Made by a program: the position numbers and the translations under genes. Positions 25,049 to 34,270 of a DNA stretch of 64,000 bases are shown here, piece after piece. The DNA comes from an uncultured Alphaproteobacteria bacterium. GTDB lineage: Bacteria; Pseudomonadota; Alphaproteobacteria; JAPOUT01; G958296285. The stretch's first letter is position 1. Every line of letters starts with the position of its first letter. The notes under the pieces are model-generated. The model was not told where the DNA came from. It did not search any database and saw only the letters and a list, made by a program, of their open reading frames with translations. Location: assembly GCA_958296285.1 (NCBI GenBank), contig OY282459.1:1128367-1192366 (forward strand). The letters run 5' to 3'.

Positions 25049-26571
25049 TCCCGCAAATCTCTCAAAACCCCCGGAATCCCCAAAACCAAATCCTCAGCCA
25101 CCATCCCAATACCCCCATCCAATAACCCATGCAAATAAACCCCGCACAGCCCCGATCCAAAACACCCCACCCCCTGAGCCATCAAACCCCCAACCATCCC
25201 CGCCAAAACATCGCCCGATCCCGCAGTCGCCAAATACGCGCCCCCCGTCATATTAACAACCGCATCCCCCTCCACAGAAACAACCACCGTGTCCAACCCC
25301 TTCAAAACAACACATCCCCCCAATAACGCCGCCGCCATCCGCGCCCGCTCCAACTTCCCGCCCCGAACCTCAGGAAAAAGCCGCGAAAACTCCCCCTCAT
25401 GCGGAGTCACAACCACCCCGCCACGCCCCGCCGCCGCCTTCTCCCTAACCGCCCGAAAAAGAACCTCCGCTCCACCAGCAAAAGACGTCAGCGCATCCGC
25501 ATCCAAAAGAACAGACGCCCCCGACCCAAGCGCCGCCAAAACATAATCGCGCGTCTCAACCCCAACAGACGCCGCCGGACCCAACACAACAACATTCCTC
25601 CGACTATCCCCCTTAAGCATCTCGGCAAGCGCCACAGAATCGGCGCATCTCTCAAGCATCACAGACGTCAGATGATTCGCATGAACGGCAAGCGCCTCCT
25701 CCTTCCCAAAAAGCGAAACCAATCCCGCGCCCATCCGAAGCGCCGCCATCGCCGCCAAGCGCGATGCGCCGGTGTGAAGCGCATCCCCCGACAAAACAAG
25801 CGCATGACCCCGCTTATGCTTATGCGCGTCCGCCTCAGGAAAAGGAAAATCCGAAAACCAAAGATCAGGATCATTCAAATGCGTCTTCGGCTTGATCTCA
25901 TCCAGCGCGGCGTCAGGGATTCCAATATCAGCGATCTCCAACGCGCCGCGCATGACGCGTCCGGGCATCAGCCAATGCCCCGCTTTGGCGCGAAAAAACG
26001 TCACCGTCCGCGCGGCGCGAAACGCCTCGCCCATGATTTCGCCCGTGTCCGCGCTGACGCCGCTCGGAATGTCCAAAGAGACGACAGGAATGTCCGCCCC
26101 CCCCAAACGCCGCGCCAAAGACGCCGCCGCGCCCTCCATGCTCCGCGTCAAGCCCGTCCCAAAAAGCGCATCCACGATAAGATCGGCGCGGATTTCCTCT
26201 CCGTCATCTTTGAGAGAAGACAGCGCCGCCTCCGATTCTCTCGCGGCTCTCGCGGCGTCGCCCTTCGGCTCTCCGCCGAGACGAAAGATTCGGACGCCGC
26301 GCCCCGCCTCCATCAGAATCTTGGCGACAACATAGCCGTCTCCGCCATTGTTCCCAGGCCCGCAAAGGACATGAACCCGCCGCGCATGAGGATAATGCCG
26401 CAAAAGGCTCTCCGCCGCCCGCGCCCCCGCCGCCCGCATCAGAGAGAAGCCCGATATGCCGCGTCTCTCGGCGATTTTGTCGGCGCGCGCCGACTCCTCC
26501 GCCGACAGAAGGGCGAGCCTGCCTCTCGCGCCGTCTTTGTCTTTTTTGTCTTTGTCGGTATCGGACATCAT
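25039..26571 (-). CDS. nnr: Bifunctional NAD(P)H-hydrate epimerase and ADP/ATP-dependent dehydratase
   Basis: The enzyme repairs hydrated NAD(P)H. The 510-residue protein has the N-terminal epimerase (YjeF-N) domain with VHVLCGPGNNGGDGYVVA near residue 69, and a C-terminal ribokinase-like dehydratase domain with the anion-hole motif TAGSGDVLAGMVGG near 460. Start overlaps the stop of the upstream histidine phosphatase gene. The last ten or so codons run up to island I6. In many alphaproteobacteria this gene sits beside glnB, as here after two extra genes. The 3' part is extremely G+T-rich on the coding strand. Confidence 0.93.
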   Translation of the reverse strand: MMSDTDKDKKDKDGARGRLALLSAEESARADKIAERRGISGFSLMRAAGARAAESLLRHYPHARRVHVLCGPGNNGGDGYVVAKILMEAGRGVRIFRLGGEPKGDAARAARESEAALSSLKDDGEEIRADLIVDALFGTGLTRSMEGAAASLARRLGGADIPVVSLDIPSGVSADTGEIMGEAFRAARTVTFFRAKAGHWLMPGRVMRGALEIADIGIPDAALDEIKPKTHLNDPDLWFSDFPFPEADAHKHKRGHALVLSGDALHTGASRLAAMAALRMGAGLVSLFGKEEALAVHANHLTSVMLERCADSVALAEMLKGDSRRNVVVLGPAASVGVETRDYVLAALGSGASVLLDADALTSFAGGAEVLFRAVREKAAAGRGGVVVTPHEGEFSRLFPEVRGGKLERARMAAALLGGCVVLKGLDTVVVSVEGDAVVNMTGGAYLATAGSGDVLAGMVGGLMAQGVGCFGSGLCGVYLHGLLDGGIGMVAEDLVLGIPGVLRDLRDSR

Positions 26572-27173
26572 CGGACATCGGCTTGGCGCTCGGCGATCGG
26601 CGCGCGCGCCCCCTCTATCTCTTCGCCCGCTTGATGAAGCGCGAGCCTCTCGCCCTCCGTGTCAAAGACCCAGAGCGAGCAGTGATTCGGAAGGCGCGAG
26701 ATGAGACGGTCGTCATGATGGGCGCGTCCGAGCGCCGCGTTGATCGCGACAAAATGCGTGAAGATCGCGCAATCCTCTTTCGCCGAGAGAAGCGTCTGAA
26801 CGAGATCATTCCGCCAAGCGTTGAAATCCACGCTGCCGATGAGTTCGGGATCGGCGAGGAAATCCTGCCATCGCATGGCGAGAACCTTTCTGAGCCACGC
26901 GGCGCGCGCGCCGCGCTCTTGCGCCACAGGGGACGGGATTTCGGTCATTTCCGGCACGATTCGCAGATGAGTCCGCCAGCGTTTCGCCGTGAAGCCCGCC
27001 GTCTCCCGACAGCGCCGCATCGGACTAGACCAGACAGCCATAGGCCCTAATGGCGCGATCTTCTCGGCGACAGCGCGGGCTTGCTCTTCGCCTGTCGGAT
27101 CAAGAGGGGGATCGGGATCTTCGTCCCAGCTTTTGGTCGGCTTTCCGTGCCGAATCAGATAAAGCCGCGCCAT
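26568..27173 (-). CDS. Histidine phosphatase superfamily (phosphoglycerate mutase-like) protein
   Basis: The 201-residue protein has the family's phospho-acceptor RHG motif at the start (LYLIRHGKPTKSWDED) and the later WSSPMRRCRETA segment near residue 48. The second catalytic histidine probably lies in FTHFVAIN near 140. Substrate is not evident. It overlaps nnr by four bases, so the pair is probably co-translated. Confidence 0.82.
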   Translation of the reverse strand: MARLYLIRHGKPTKSWDEDPDPPLDPTGEEQARAVAEKIAPLGPMAVWSSPMRRCRETAGFTAKRWRTHLRIVPEMTEIPSPVAQERGARAAWLRKVLAMRWQDFLADPELIGSVDFNAWRNDLVQTLLSAKEDCAIFTHFVAINAALGRAHHDDRLISRLPNHCSLWVFDTEGERLALHQAGEEIEGARAPIAERQADVR

Positions 27174-27206
27174 GCCCCCTCGCTTCTATGCCGTGAATCC
27201 GCGGGG

Positions 27207-28772
27207 TCAGTCAGGAAGGAAAAGATTCCGACCGTCCCGATCAGGATCGGGCATGACGCGCCCCTGCCGCCAAAAAGCGTCTTTCTCCATCATGTCGCGG
27301 AGCGTTTCGGTCTTGGCGGGGAGATTGGCGATGAAGCGCGCGCCGCTTTCCTCAAGACGCCCGATGACGATGCCCGTTTCCGGCCCTTTTCGTCCATGCG
27401 CGACTGTCCATGTTTCGGCTTTGCCGCGCCCTTCGGGGCGCGGGGCGACAGAGACGCGCCCGTCTTTCCGCGCGTCATTTTTATAGGAGGCGGGGTCTTC
27501 GCGCGCCCATGCTCCTTGAGGCGCTTCGGCGCTGTAGAGACCGATCGCATGTTTCGTGACGTAATAGCCATTGGCGGTGCATAAGCCTTTCGCTTTCGGA
27601 TTTTGGCGAAGTTTCTGCATCATTGTCGCGATTCCGTGCATGGCGTAATTGTTTCCCGCGCCGCCGAAATAGGGGAGACCGCCTGTGACTGTCAGAGGTC
27701 TGGGATCGTCTTCCGCCAAGCCGAGCGCCTGCTGCGCGATTTGAATCGCGGACGGAAAGCAGGAATAGATGTCAAAATAATCCACCTCCTCCATAGACCA
27801 TCGCGCCATCTCCAGCGCCTTCCGCGTCATCAGACGCATCGCCGGCGAGGCGGCGAGATTCTCGCGCTCGGAGAAATGCCAGACATCCCAAGCATCGGCG
27901 CAGCCGCGCAGGAAAATCCATTTCTCGCGCGGAATGCCGAGCGCCCGCGCCTTCTCAACAGACATCATAATGAGCGCGGCGCTCTGATCCACCTGAATGA
28001 CGGCGTTCATATATTTCGTATAGGGGAAGCCGACAAAACGATTGTCCGGCGAAGGAGTCGCGATCTCCTCGGCGCTGCGGGCTTGAGGAAACCATGCTTG
28101 CGGATGATTCTCGGCGATCTTTGAGAATGGCGACATCAGCCGTCCGATTTTCTCCATATGGGGCTTGACGGCGCGGCGCGCCTCTTGGCGCAGCGCGTTC
28201 TCAAAGAGCGCGTAGGCGGTCGCGGCGGGGAAAAGCCCATGCGCTTTCTCCATATCGCTCGCGCCGTCTCGGCCGTCTTCCAAATCTGTCAGCCTGTCTT
28301 TGCCGCTTTCGTCAGAATCGTTCCACTCCAGCGTCTCGCCGCTCTTCAGCGCTTTGACGATCGCGCGGAGGCATTCCGCGCCGGCGAGAAGGACGGCATC
28401 GCATTCGCCTCGCGCGATCCATTCTGCCGTCAGATTGACCATCATTTGCGGACTGTTCCCGCCTGTCGGCCCGTAGCAGAGCCGCTTCGGCGAGACGCCC
28501 AAAAGACGCGAGAGGAGGCCCGGCGGATTCTCGTAATTTCCGATTGGCAGAGGCGGCATTCCGGGCGCGTCTCGGATAAAGCGCATGACGGCGACAGCGT
28601 CTATATCGCGCCAGAGCGCCGCCGCGCCCGTGTCGCCGGCGGCGATTTGAGAGGCGTCCGCCATCATCGCCATCGGCGAGCGCGGCGGCGCTTCCGACGG
28701 GCGGCGGACAGCCTGCCCGCAGCCGACAAGGACGGGCATTCTCCCGTCAATCTCTCTCGGTTCGCGCGTCAT
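27207..28772 (-). CDS. Thiolase-superfamily protein (acetyl-CoA acetyltransferase-like)
   Basis: The 521-residue protein matches the branch of thiolase-fold proteins annotated acetyl-CoA acetyltransferase, with PVLVGCGQAVRRP at the start, GPTGGNSPQMMVNL near residue 103, and MHGIATMMQKLRQNPKAKGL near 382. The canonical thiolase Cys-His-Cys set is not obvious: the active-site cysteine segment is replaced by the GNSPQ region. It could act on acyl-CoA or sterol-type substrates, but catalysis is unproven. It is divergent from glnB, 177 bases away. Confidence 0.72.
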   Translation of the reverse strand: MTREPREIDGRMPVLVGCGQAVRRPSEAPPRSPMAMMADASQIAAGDTGAAALWRDIDAVAVMRFIRDAPGMPPLPIGNYENPPGLLSRLLGVSPKRLCYGPTGGNSPQMMVNLTAEWIARGECDAVLLAGAECLRAIVKALKSGETLEWNDSDESGKDRLTDLEDGRDGASDMEKAHGLFPAATAYALFENALRQEARRAVKPHMEKIGRLMSPFSKIAENHPQAWFPQARSAEEIATPSPDNRFVGFPYTKYMNAVIQVDQSAALIMMSVEKARALGIPREKWIFLRGCADAWDVWHFSERENLAASPAMRLMTRKALEMARWSMEEVDYFDIYSCFPSAIQIAQQALGLAEDDPRPLTVTGGLPYFGGAGNNYAMHGIATMMQKLRQNPKAKGLCTANGYYVTKHAIGLYSAEAPQGAWAREDPASYKNDARKDGRVSVAPRPEGRGKAETWTVAHGRKGPETGIVIGRLEESGARFIANLPAKTETLRDMMEKDAFWRQGRVMPDPDRDGRNLFLPD

Positions 28773-28816
28773 TGGACGTCAGCAGGATAAAAAAAACGCG
28801 AGCCCCGAGCAAGAAA

Positions 28817-28830
28817 TCTCTTGCAAGAGA
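28817..28830. promoter_or_regulatory. 14-bp perfect palindrome between the thiolase-like gene and glnB
   Basis: TCTCTTGCAAGAGA is a perfect palindrome in the 177-base divergent intergenic region, about 120 bases before glnB. It could be an operator for a dimeric regulator. I see no sigma-54 -24/-12 pair matching TGGCAC-N5-TTGC in this region. Confidence 0.35.
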
Positions 28831-28940
28831 CGGGCAGAGCCTCTATTTTGCGAAATCCATTCCATCCGGGCGCTGCGGGCGATCCGCGACAGGGGGAGAC
28901 GGATAGACGTCATAAGACGTCTGGGGCAGAAGATGTCTAG

Positions 28941-29288
<348 letters not shown>

Positions 29289-29387
29289 CGCAAGACGCGT
29301 CTTCGCGCGCGAGCGCTCTGGAAAAACAGCCCGCCCCGCATCGCCGCGAGGCGCGAGCGCAACCCGCCACAGGGGAGGAGAACCATC

Positions 29388-30806
29388 ATGCCCAGCAAGA
29401 CCGATATTGATAAAATCGTCAAAATGGCGAAGGACAAAGACGCGCAATATGTGGATTTGCGCTTCACCGATCCGCGCGGCAAATGGCAGCACGTCACCTT
29501 TGACGGATCGCTGATCGCGCCGGCTCTCTTCTCGGAAGGGCAGATGTTTGACGGCTCCTCCATCGCCGGCTGGAAGGCGATCAACGAATCGGACATGAAA
29601 CTCCTGCCCGATCCCCAACTCGCCCATCTGGATCCCTTCTGCGCGCAGACGACTCTCGTTCTCTTTTGCGATGTCGTGGAGCCTTCGTCAGGGCAGGATT
29701 ATCTGCGCGATCCGCGCACGACCGCGAAACGCGCCGAAGCCTATCTTCAGCAAACGCAGATCGGCGATAAAGCCTATTTCGGCCCGGAAGCCGAATTCTT
29801 CGTCTTTGACGATGTCCGCTTTGACGCCGAACCCTATCGGATGGGCTTCGCGCTGGACTCCGCCGAACTCCCGGACAATAGCGGCACCGAATATGAGACC
29901 GGCAATATGGGGCATAGGCCTCGCGTGAAAGGCGGATATTTCCCAGTCGGCCCGGTGGACAGCGCGCAGGATTTGCGATCCGAAATGCTCTCCATGCTGA
30001 CCGAAATGGGCGTCCAAGTGGAGAAGCATCACCATGAGGTCGGCGCGGCGCAGCACGAACTCGGAATCCGCTTTGACACGCTCGTCCGAATCGCCGACAA
30101 AATGCAGATTTACAAATATGTCGTCCATAATGTCGCCCATTCCTTCGGCAAGACCGCCACCTTCATGCCGAAGCCCGTCTTGGGCGACAATGGGACAGGC
30201 ATGCATACGCATCAATCCGTCTGGAAAGGCAGGACGCCGCTCTTCGCCGGAAACAAATATGCCGACTTGTCAGAGACCTGTCTGTTTTATATCGGCGGAA
30301 TCATCAAGCACGCCCGCGCGATCAACGCCTTCGCCAACCCAACGACAAACTCCTATAAGCGCTTGGTGCCGGGCTTTGAGGCGCCGGTGCTGCTCGCCTA
30401 TTCGGCGCGGAATCGCTCTGCCTCGTGCCGCATCCCCCACGCCCCGGACGCGGCGGGCAAGCGCGTGGAAGTGCGCTTCCCCGATCCTTCCGCCAATCCC
30501 TATCTCGCCTTCTCGGCGATGCTGATGGCAGGGCTGGACGGCATTGAGAACCGAATAGACCCAGGCGATCCGATTGACAAAGACCTCTACGATCTGCCGC
30601 CGGAAGAAGTCGCCGACATAGACAAAGTCTCCTCGTCTCTGCAGGAGTCCTGCGAGGCTCTGGATAGGGACAGGGCGTTTCTGAAAAAGGGCGATGTTTT
30701 TAGCGACGATCTGATAGACGGCTATCTGGCGCTGCGCTGGGAAGAGATTGAGCGTTTCAACCAGACTCCGCATCCTGTGGAGTTTGACATGTATTACAGC
30801 GTCTGA
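29388..30806 (+). CDS. glnA: Glutamine synthetase, type I
   Basis: The enzyme makes glutamine from glutamate and ammonia. The 472-residue chain has the beta-grasp start ([17 protein letters not shown]), [17 protein letters not shown] near residue 54, the metal-binding [10 protein letters not shown] near 129, [12 protein letters not shown] near 266, and the adenylylation-site tyrosine in DLYDLPPEE near 400. Length and motifs fit the beta subtype, regulated by adenylylation. ATG follows GGGGAGGAG. The tyrosine-motif protein gene lies about 100 bases downstream. Confidence 0.97.
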   Translation: MPSKTDIDKIVKMAKDKDAQYVDLRFTDPRGKWQHVTFDGSLIAPALFSEGQMFDGSSIAGWKAINESDMKLLPDPQLAHLDPFCAQTTLVLFCDVVEPSSGQDYLRDPRTTAKRAEAYLQQTQIGDKAYFGPEAEFFVFDDVRFDAEPYRMGFALDSAELPDNSGTEYETGNMGHRPRVKGGYFPVGPVDSAQDLRSEMLSMLTEMGVQVEKHHHEVGAAQHELGIRFDTLVRIADKMQIYKYVVHNVAHSFGKTATFMPKPVLGDNGTGMHTHQSVWKGRTPLFAGNKYADLSETCLFYIGGIIKHARAINAFANPTTNSYKRLVPGFEAPVLLAYSARNRSASCRIPHAPDAAGKRVEVRFPDPSANPYLAFSAMLMAGLDGIENRIDPGDPIDKDLYDLPPEEVADIDKVSSSLQESCEALDRDRAFLKKGDVFSDDLIDGYLALRWEEIERFNQTPHPVEFDMYYSV

Positions 30807-30910
30807 TCGGGATCATCGGAATGTGATGCGGCGTGTCGCTCTTGTGAAGAGCGGCTGGGGGCTTGTCATGCTATCTCTGCTCTATCCATTGGAAGGAGCG
30901 CGCTTGATTC

Positions 30911-31933
30911 ATGGATCCGACCAACAGAACCCCTCCTCTTGGCTCTTCGGCGGCGTCTCGTCTTTCGGCGTCTGAAAAGACGGCGGTCTCTGTCGGCGGC
31001 GCGGCTTTGCGGGGACGCAGAATCGCGCTCGGCGAAGCGCCGCCGCGATCGCGCTTGGGATATCTCTCGCCGAGCGACTCGGGAGCGGTCGGCGGCAGAT
31101 CTCTGAGAAAACGGCTCGCGCAGAGCCTCAAGCAGACCTTGGATCGCCGAAGAGACGCGCTCTATCAGAACACGGCGCGTCCGCGCGCGCCGACACGGCA
31201 GAGGGCTGGCTCCGCCCCCGCCGGCGCCCATCCGATGGCGAACCGACCCCTCCCAGCGCCCCCCAGAGAGAAAGGCGGAAAAGCGTTTTATGAAAATACG
31301 AACCCGCCGCCGCGCGATCGTTCGGGAGACGAAATTTACGAAGACGCGGCTTCCGTCCGCAGACCTCGCGCCGATTCGCTTTACGAAAATACAAGACGCC
31401 CTTCCGTTCCGTCTCGGCGGCGCGCGGCGTCCTCGCCCTTTTATGGAAATATAAGCGGCGGCGGCGGGGTCGCGCGGCGAGGCTCTTCGGGCGAAGAGAT
31501 TTACGAAGACTCGGCTTCCGTCCGCAGACCCCGCCGCAGCGAGCCTCATCCCAGTCAGCCCGCCGAGGAGGATTACACGCCGATGAACCCTCTGCCGACA
31601 ACAGAGAGCCAGAGCGATGAGCCTGTTTATCAGGAGGTGGAGCCTGTTTATCAAGAGGTTCAAGACCCCGTTTATGAGACGGTGCAGGACGGCGTTGCCA
31701 ACCCGCATTATGAGCGCGCGCCCGGACAAGCGGACGAGCCGCATGATGAGCCGCATTATGAATCTGTGGATGAGGCTCGCGCCAATAATCCTTCCGCGCC
31801 TTCTCCCGTCTCTTCGGATGAGGATGGGGAGGAGGTCGTCAATATTCATTATGAGTCGGATTCGGAAGAGGCGCAGGAATCGGACTATGAGCCCGGACCT
31901 TTAGGCACGGCGCGGGATGAGGAGACCGACTAA
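30911..31933 (+). CDS. Disordered tyrosine-motif protein, candidate host-directed effector
   Basis: The 340-residue protein has no recognisable globular domain, no signal peptide, no cysteine and no tryptophan. Its N-terminal 110 residues are basic; the rest is rich in Pro, Ser, Arg and acidic residues. It has 15 tyrosines, nearly all in short linear motifs. YxN appears four times (Tyr85 YQN, Tyr127 YEN, Tyr158 YEN, Tyr178 YGN), IYED twice (Tyr143, Tyr198), EPVYQEV twice and DPVYETV once (Tyr240, 247, 255), and HYE three times. RPLPAPP at residues 112-118 fits a class I SH3 ligand. EPxY motifs recall EPIYA-type effectors that host Src and Abl kinases phosphorylate; YxN is the GRB2 SH2 preference. 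AAGGAG lies 13 bases before the ATG. Function is inferred from motifs only. A surface or structural low-complexity protein is the alternative. Confidence 0.7.
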   Translation: MDPTNRTPPLGSSAASRLSASEKTAVSVGGAALRGRRIALGEAPPRSRLGYLSPSDSGAVGGRSLRKRLAQSLKQTLDRRRDALYQNTARPRAPTRQRAGSAPAGAHPMANRPLPAPPREKGGKAFYENTNPPPRDRSGDEIYEDAASVRRPRADSLYENTRRPSVPSRRRAASSPFYGNISGGGGVARRGSSGEEIYEDSASVRRPRRSEPHPSQPAEEDYTPMNPLPTTESQSDEPVYQEVEPVYQEVQDPVYETVQDGVANPHYERAPGQADEPHDEPHYESVDEARANNPSAPSPVSSDEDGEEVVNIHYESDSEEAQESDYEPGPLGTARDEETD

Positions 31934-32095
31934 AGTTCCGACCTTCATGCGAGATTTTTCCGCTTCAGATCGGGATGATCTTCGGACTAGCTGAGCACGG
32001 TGTGCAGAAAAGTGGCTAAGACAATATTCGCCGCTTTCAGAGCGTCATAAACTGCGACAAGACTCATCATTCATCTCTTGACGCGACTATACGCC

Positions 32096-32125
32096 TTGCG
32101 TCCTCGCGCCGCAATCGCTTATTAT
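32096..32125 (+). promoter_or_regulatory. Candidate promoter for the structured RNA at 32.1-32.3 kb
   Basis: TTGCGT at 32096-32101 and TATTAT at 32120-32125 are spaced 18 bases apart; TTATTA one base earlier gives 17. Transcription would begin near 32133, a few bases before the first paired strand of the structured region. Confidence 0.45.
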
Positions 32126-32140
32126 TTTGGCGACTGCATT

Positions 32141-32320
32141 CATATAGAGAAGCCCTCGTCGGGCCTCTCGCCGAATACAACACCCGCTCCAAACGGGCGG
32201 TGTTGATCTCCCCGGGTTGATCACCCGCTCGGCGGGGAATAGGCGAGCAGCCATATCTCTATGTGGATGTAGTCAGGCCCCGGCGCCATCGGCGCCAGGG
32301 TCTGACCACTCATCATCCAC
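32141..32320 (+). ncRNA. Multi-branched structured RNA candidate
   Basis: The 527-base gap between the tyrosine-motif gene and the next regulator has no credible gene, but it folds densely. CATATAGAGA (32141-32150) pairs with TCTCTATGTG (32256-32265). Within it CTCGCC (32167-32172) pairs with GGCGAG (32242-32247), AACACCCG (32179-32186) with CGGGCGGTGTT (32194-32204), and CGGGT with ACCCG (32213-32227). A second module has GTCAG-CCC-GGCGCC mirrored by GGCGCC-GGG-CTGAC (32272-32306), closed by GTGGAT/ATCCAC (32263-32268 with 32315-32320), which partly competes with the first stem. No signature of RNase P, SRP RNA or tmRNA is seen. It may be a free RNA or the leader of the regulator downstream. 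Confidence 0.5.
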
Positions 32321-32460
32321 GCGTGAGGACATGGCATCGTGAATCAGAGTGAAGCCTCAAAGGCTTGCATCAAAGCAGAATTATGCGTCTTTATAGCGGC
32401 GCGGCGCGAGCGGCGCAGGAGCGGAGTCTTACGGCAGCCTCTTAACAGCGGACTCTCGCT

Positions 32461-32862
32461 ATGACCGAATCCCGAAACCCTCCGCCGAAAAACACAAAAA
32501 CCCGCGGCGAAAGACCAGCCATCTCCCCCGATCTTTCCCGCATGGTGGAAGGAATCCTGCATGGCATGAATCTCGGCAAAGAATTGCTGGGCGCGGAGCA
32601 TGTCCAGCGTCATTCCCATCTGATGGCGATCTTGATCCTCCTTCGCAACGAAGCCGACAATAAAGCCACCGAATCTAAAGAGGTCATCGCGGAATTAGGA
32701 CAGTCGGCAGGCGCGGCGCGCTCCGCCCTCGCGCGTCTTCAAGAAAGGAACCTCATAGAGGTTAGCCGAAGAGTCGGGCGCTCGCCTCTCTTCCGCCCGA
32801 CCTCCCGCCTCATCACGCGCGTGGAGCGATGGATAGATGAGACATCCAACCACCTCGCCTAG
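32461..32862 (+). CDS. Winged-helix (MarR-like) regulator
   Basis: The 133-residue protein has a helical N-terminal part and a winged helix-turn-helix around residues 72-118, with SAGAARSALARLQERNLIEV as recognition-helix region and SRRVGRSPLFRPT as wing, as in MarR-type regulators. No ribosome site is evident. The long structured leader upstream may be part of its transcript. Its target is unknown. Confidence 0.65.
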   Translation: MTESRNPPPKNTKTRGERPAISPDLSRMVEGILHGMNLGKELLGAEHVQRHSHLMAILILLRNEADNKATESKEVIAELGQSAGAARSALARLQERNLIEVSRRVGRSPLFRPTSRLITRVERWIDETSNHLA

Positions 32863-32906
32863 AGGAAGTGATTTACCCGCGCGGCGGTTTTTTTTATCCT
32901 CGCGCC

Positions 32907-33656
32907 ATGGGGGCTGAGAAAAACCATCATCGCGCCATTCTCTTTGATTTGGACGGAACGCTCATAGATACCGCGCCGGACTTGGCGCGCGCCCTCCGCC
33001 AGACATTGAGGAAAAATCAACTCCCCCCCGCCGACAAAGACGAAGAGATTCGGCAGTTTATCGGCGGCGGCGCGAGAAAACTGATCTCGCGGGCGATCCA
33101 AAAAATGCGCATTCCCCAAACAGACGCTCTGATGAACAGGCTGGAGAAAGATTTCTTGGAGCATTACGCCGACAATATCGCGCGAGAGAGCAAGCCGTTC
33201 CCCGAAGTTCGGGAGACGCTCGCGCGTCTGAGCGAGAAGGGTTTCGCGCTCGGCGTCTGCACGAATAAGCGCGAGGATTTGGCGCGCGCGCTTTTGTCGT
33301 CTTTAGAGATGGAAGATTGTTTCGGCGTCATTATTGGCGGCGGCGGGCGTTTCGCGCCGAAGCCCGCGCCCGATGGGCTGCGCGGCGCTCTTGCCCTTCT
33401 GAAGGCGGAGGCGCGCGCGAGCGTCATGGTCGGCGACAGCGCGCTGGACGTGGAGGCGGCGCGCGCCGCAGGGCTGTCGGTCATTGTCGCCACATTCGGA
33501 TATTCGCTCCAGCCGCCCGAATCCCTTGCGGCTGACGCGCTTATGACGCATTATTCCGAACTCAACAATCTCATTGAGCGTCTCGCGCTTGACGGAGGCT
33601 CAAAGAGTCGGAGGGCGGTTAGCTCAGATGGGAGAGCGCAGCGTTCACACCGCTGA
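32907..33656 (+). CDS. gph: Phosphoglycolate phosphatase-like HAD hydrolase
   Basis: HAD-family phosphatase that likely clears 2-phosphoglycolate. Motif I is FDLDGTLIDTAPDL near residue 13, motif II is the CTNK segment near 114, and motif IV is MVGDSALDVEAARAAG near 175. ATG 32907 is chosen over an upstream GTG at 32868 because it gives the usual short N-terminus; neither has a clear ribosome site. The last 15 codons lie inside the tRNA-Val gene, so the C-terminal tail is tRNA-encoded and probably not conserved. Confidence 0.82.
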   Translation: MGAEKNHHRAILFDLDGTLIDTAPDLARALRQTLRKNQLPPADKDEEIRQFIGGGARKLISRAIQKMRIPQTDALMNRLEKDFLEHYADNIARESKPFPEVRETLARLSEKGFALGVCTNKREDLARALLSSLEMEDCFGVIIGGGGRFAPKPAPDGLRGALALLKAEARASVMVGDSALDVEAARAAGLSVIVATFGYSLQPPESLAADALMTHYSELNNLIERLALDGGSKSRRAVSSDGRAQRSHR

Positions 33657-33688
33657 GGTCGCTGGTTCAAGCCCAGCACCGCCCACCA
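33613..33688 (+). tRNA. tRNA-Val (anticodon CAC)
   Basis: Acceptor GGGCGGT/ACCGCCC, anticodon loop TTCACAC in a CAGCG/CGCTG stem, T-arm GCTGGTTCAAGCCCAGC, and encoded CCA at 33686-33688. Its first 44 bases overlap the 3' end of gph on the same strand. Confidence 0.96.
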
Positions 33689-33717
33689 TCATCGGCGCCC
33701 GACAGGGAAGGGAAGAC

Positions 33718-34236
33718 ATGAAAAGAGACATGAAGAGCGCGGCGGCGGCGATGGCTCTTTTGGGAGCTTGTGTTTTTGCTTGGGGCAGCGCGTTGGCGGC
33801 GGGGTCGTCTTGGCGGGTCGTTCTTGACGAGGGCGGGGCTTTCGCCGCCGCGATTGTGGATCAAAGCCGCGCCTCGGCGCATACGGTTCCGGGCGTGGCG
33901 CTTCTATGCGATCCGAAAGAGAGCGGCGATAAGAGGAAGTTGCAGATTTATTTCGCCCAATGGCCGCAATTGTCTCGGCCTGGCTATGTGTCTTTTCGGG
34001 TGACGGTCAACAAGAAGCCCATCACGCCGAAAGAGCGTCTTTATCTTCGCGCGATGCATGCCGGGAATCCCTTTTACTCTTTCGTCGGAGAGAAGGCGGC
34101 GGAGATTTTGGAGGTTCTTCTCGCGGCGGACGGCTCTCCGATTCGCCTGTCGGACGGGCATAGTTTCTTTGAGATTCCGAAGACAGACGCGGCGACCGCT
34201 CGCCAATTGCGCGATCGTCTCGCGCGCTGTCGTTAA
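33718..34236 (+). CDS. Exported protein of unknown function
   Basis: The 172-residue protein has a signal peptide (hydrophobic AAAAMALLGACVFAWGSALAA, residues 8-28). The mature part is about 145 residues with two cysteines, one near residue 62 and one at the end, and a PITPKERLYLRAMHAGNPFY segment. ATG 33718 follows GGGAAGGGAAG. The layout loosely recalls invasion-associated IalB-like periplasmic proteins, but I cannot confirm that family. Confidence 0.6.
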   Translation: MKRDMKSAAAAMALLGACVFAWGSALAAGSSWRVVLDEGGAFAAAIVDQSRASAHTVPGVALLCDPKESGDKRKLQIYFAQWPQLSRPGYVSFRVTVNKKPITPKERLYLRAMHAGNPFYSFVGEKAAEILEVLLAADGSPIRLSDGHSFFEIPKTDAATARQLRDRLARCR

Positions 34237-34270
34237 ATAAAGGCTTACGCCGGAGGCTTACGCCGAAAGC

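Noticed and set aside
27207..28772. Classical thiolase with Cys-His-Cys active site
   Set aside because: The canonical cysteine context is not visible, so I kept only the superfamily-level call.
30866..31849. 327-codon frame antisense to the tyrosine-motif gene
   Set aside because: It is Arg/Leu-rich with no domain. The + strand frame has regular tyrosine motifs, acidic composition and a ribosome site.
32141..32320. RNase P RNA, SRP RNA or tmRNA
   Set aside because: The conserved GAGGAAAGTCC, GGAAG tetraloop segment and tRNA-like T-arm of those RNAs are absent.
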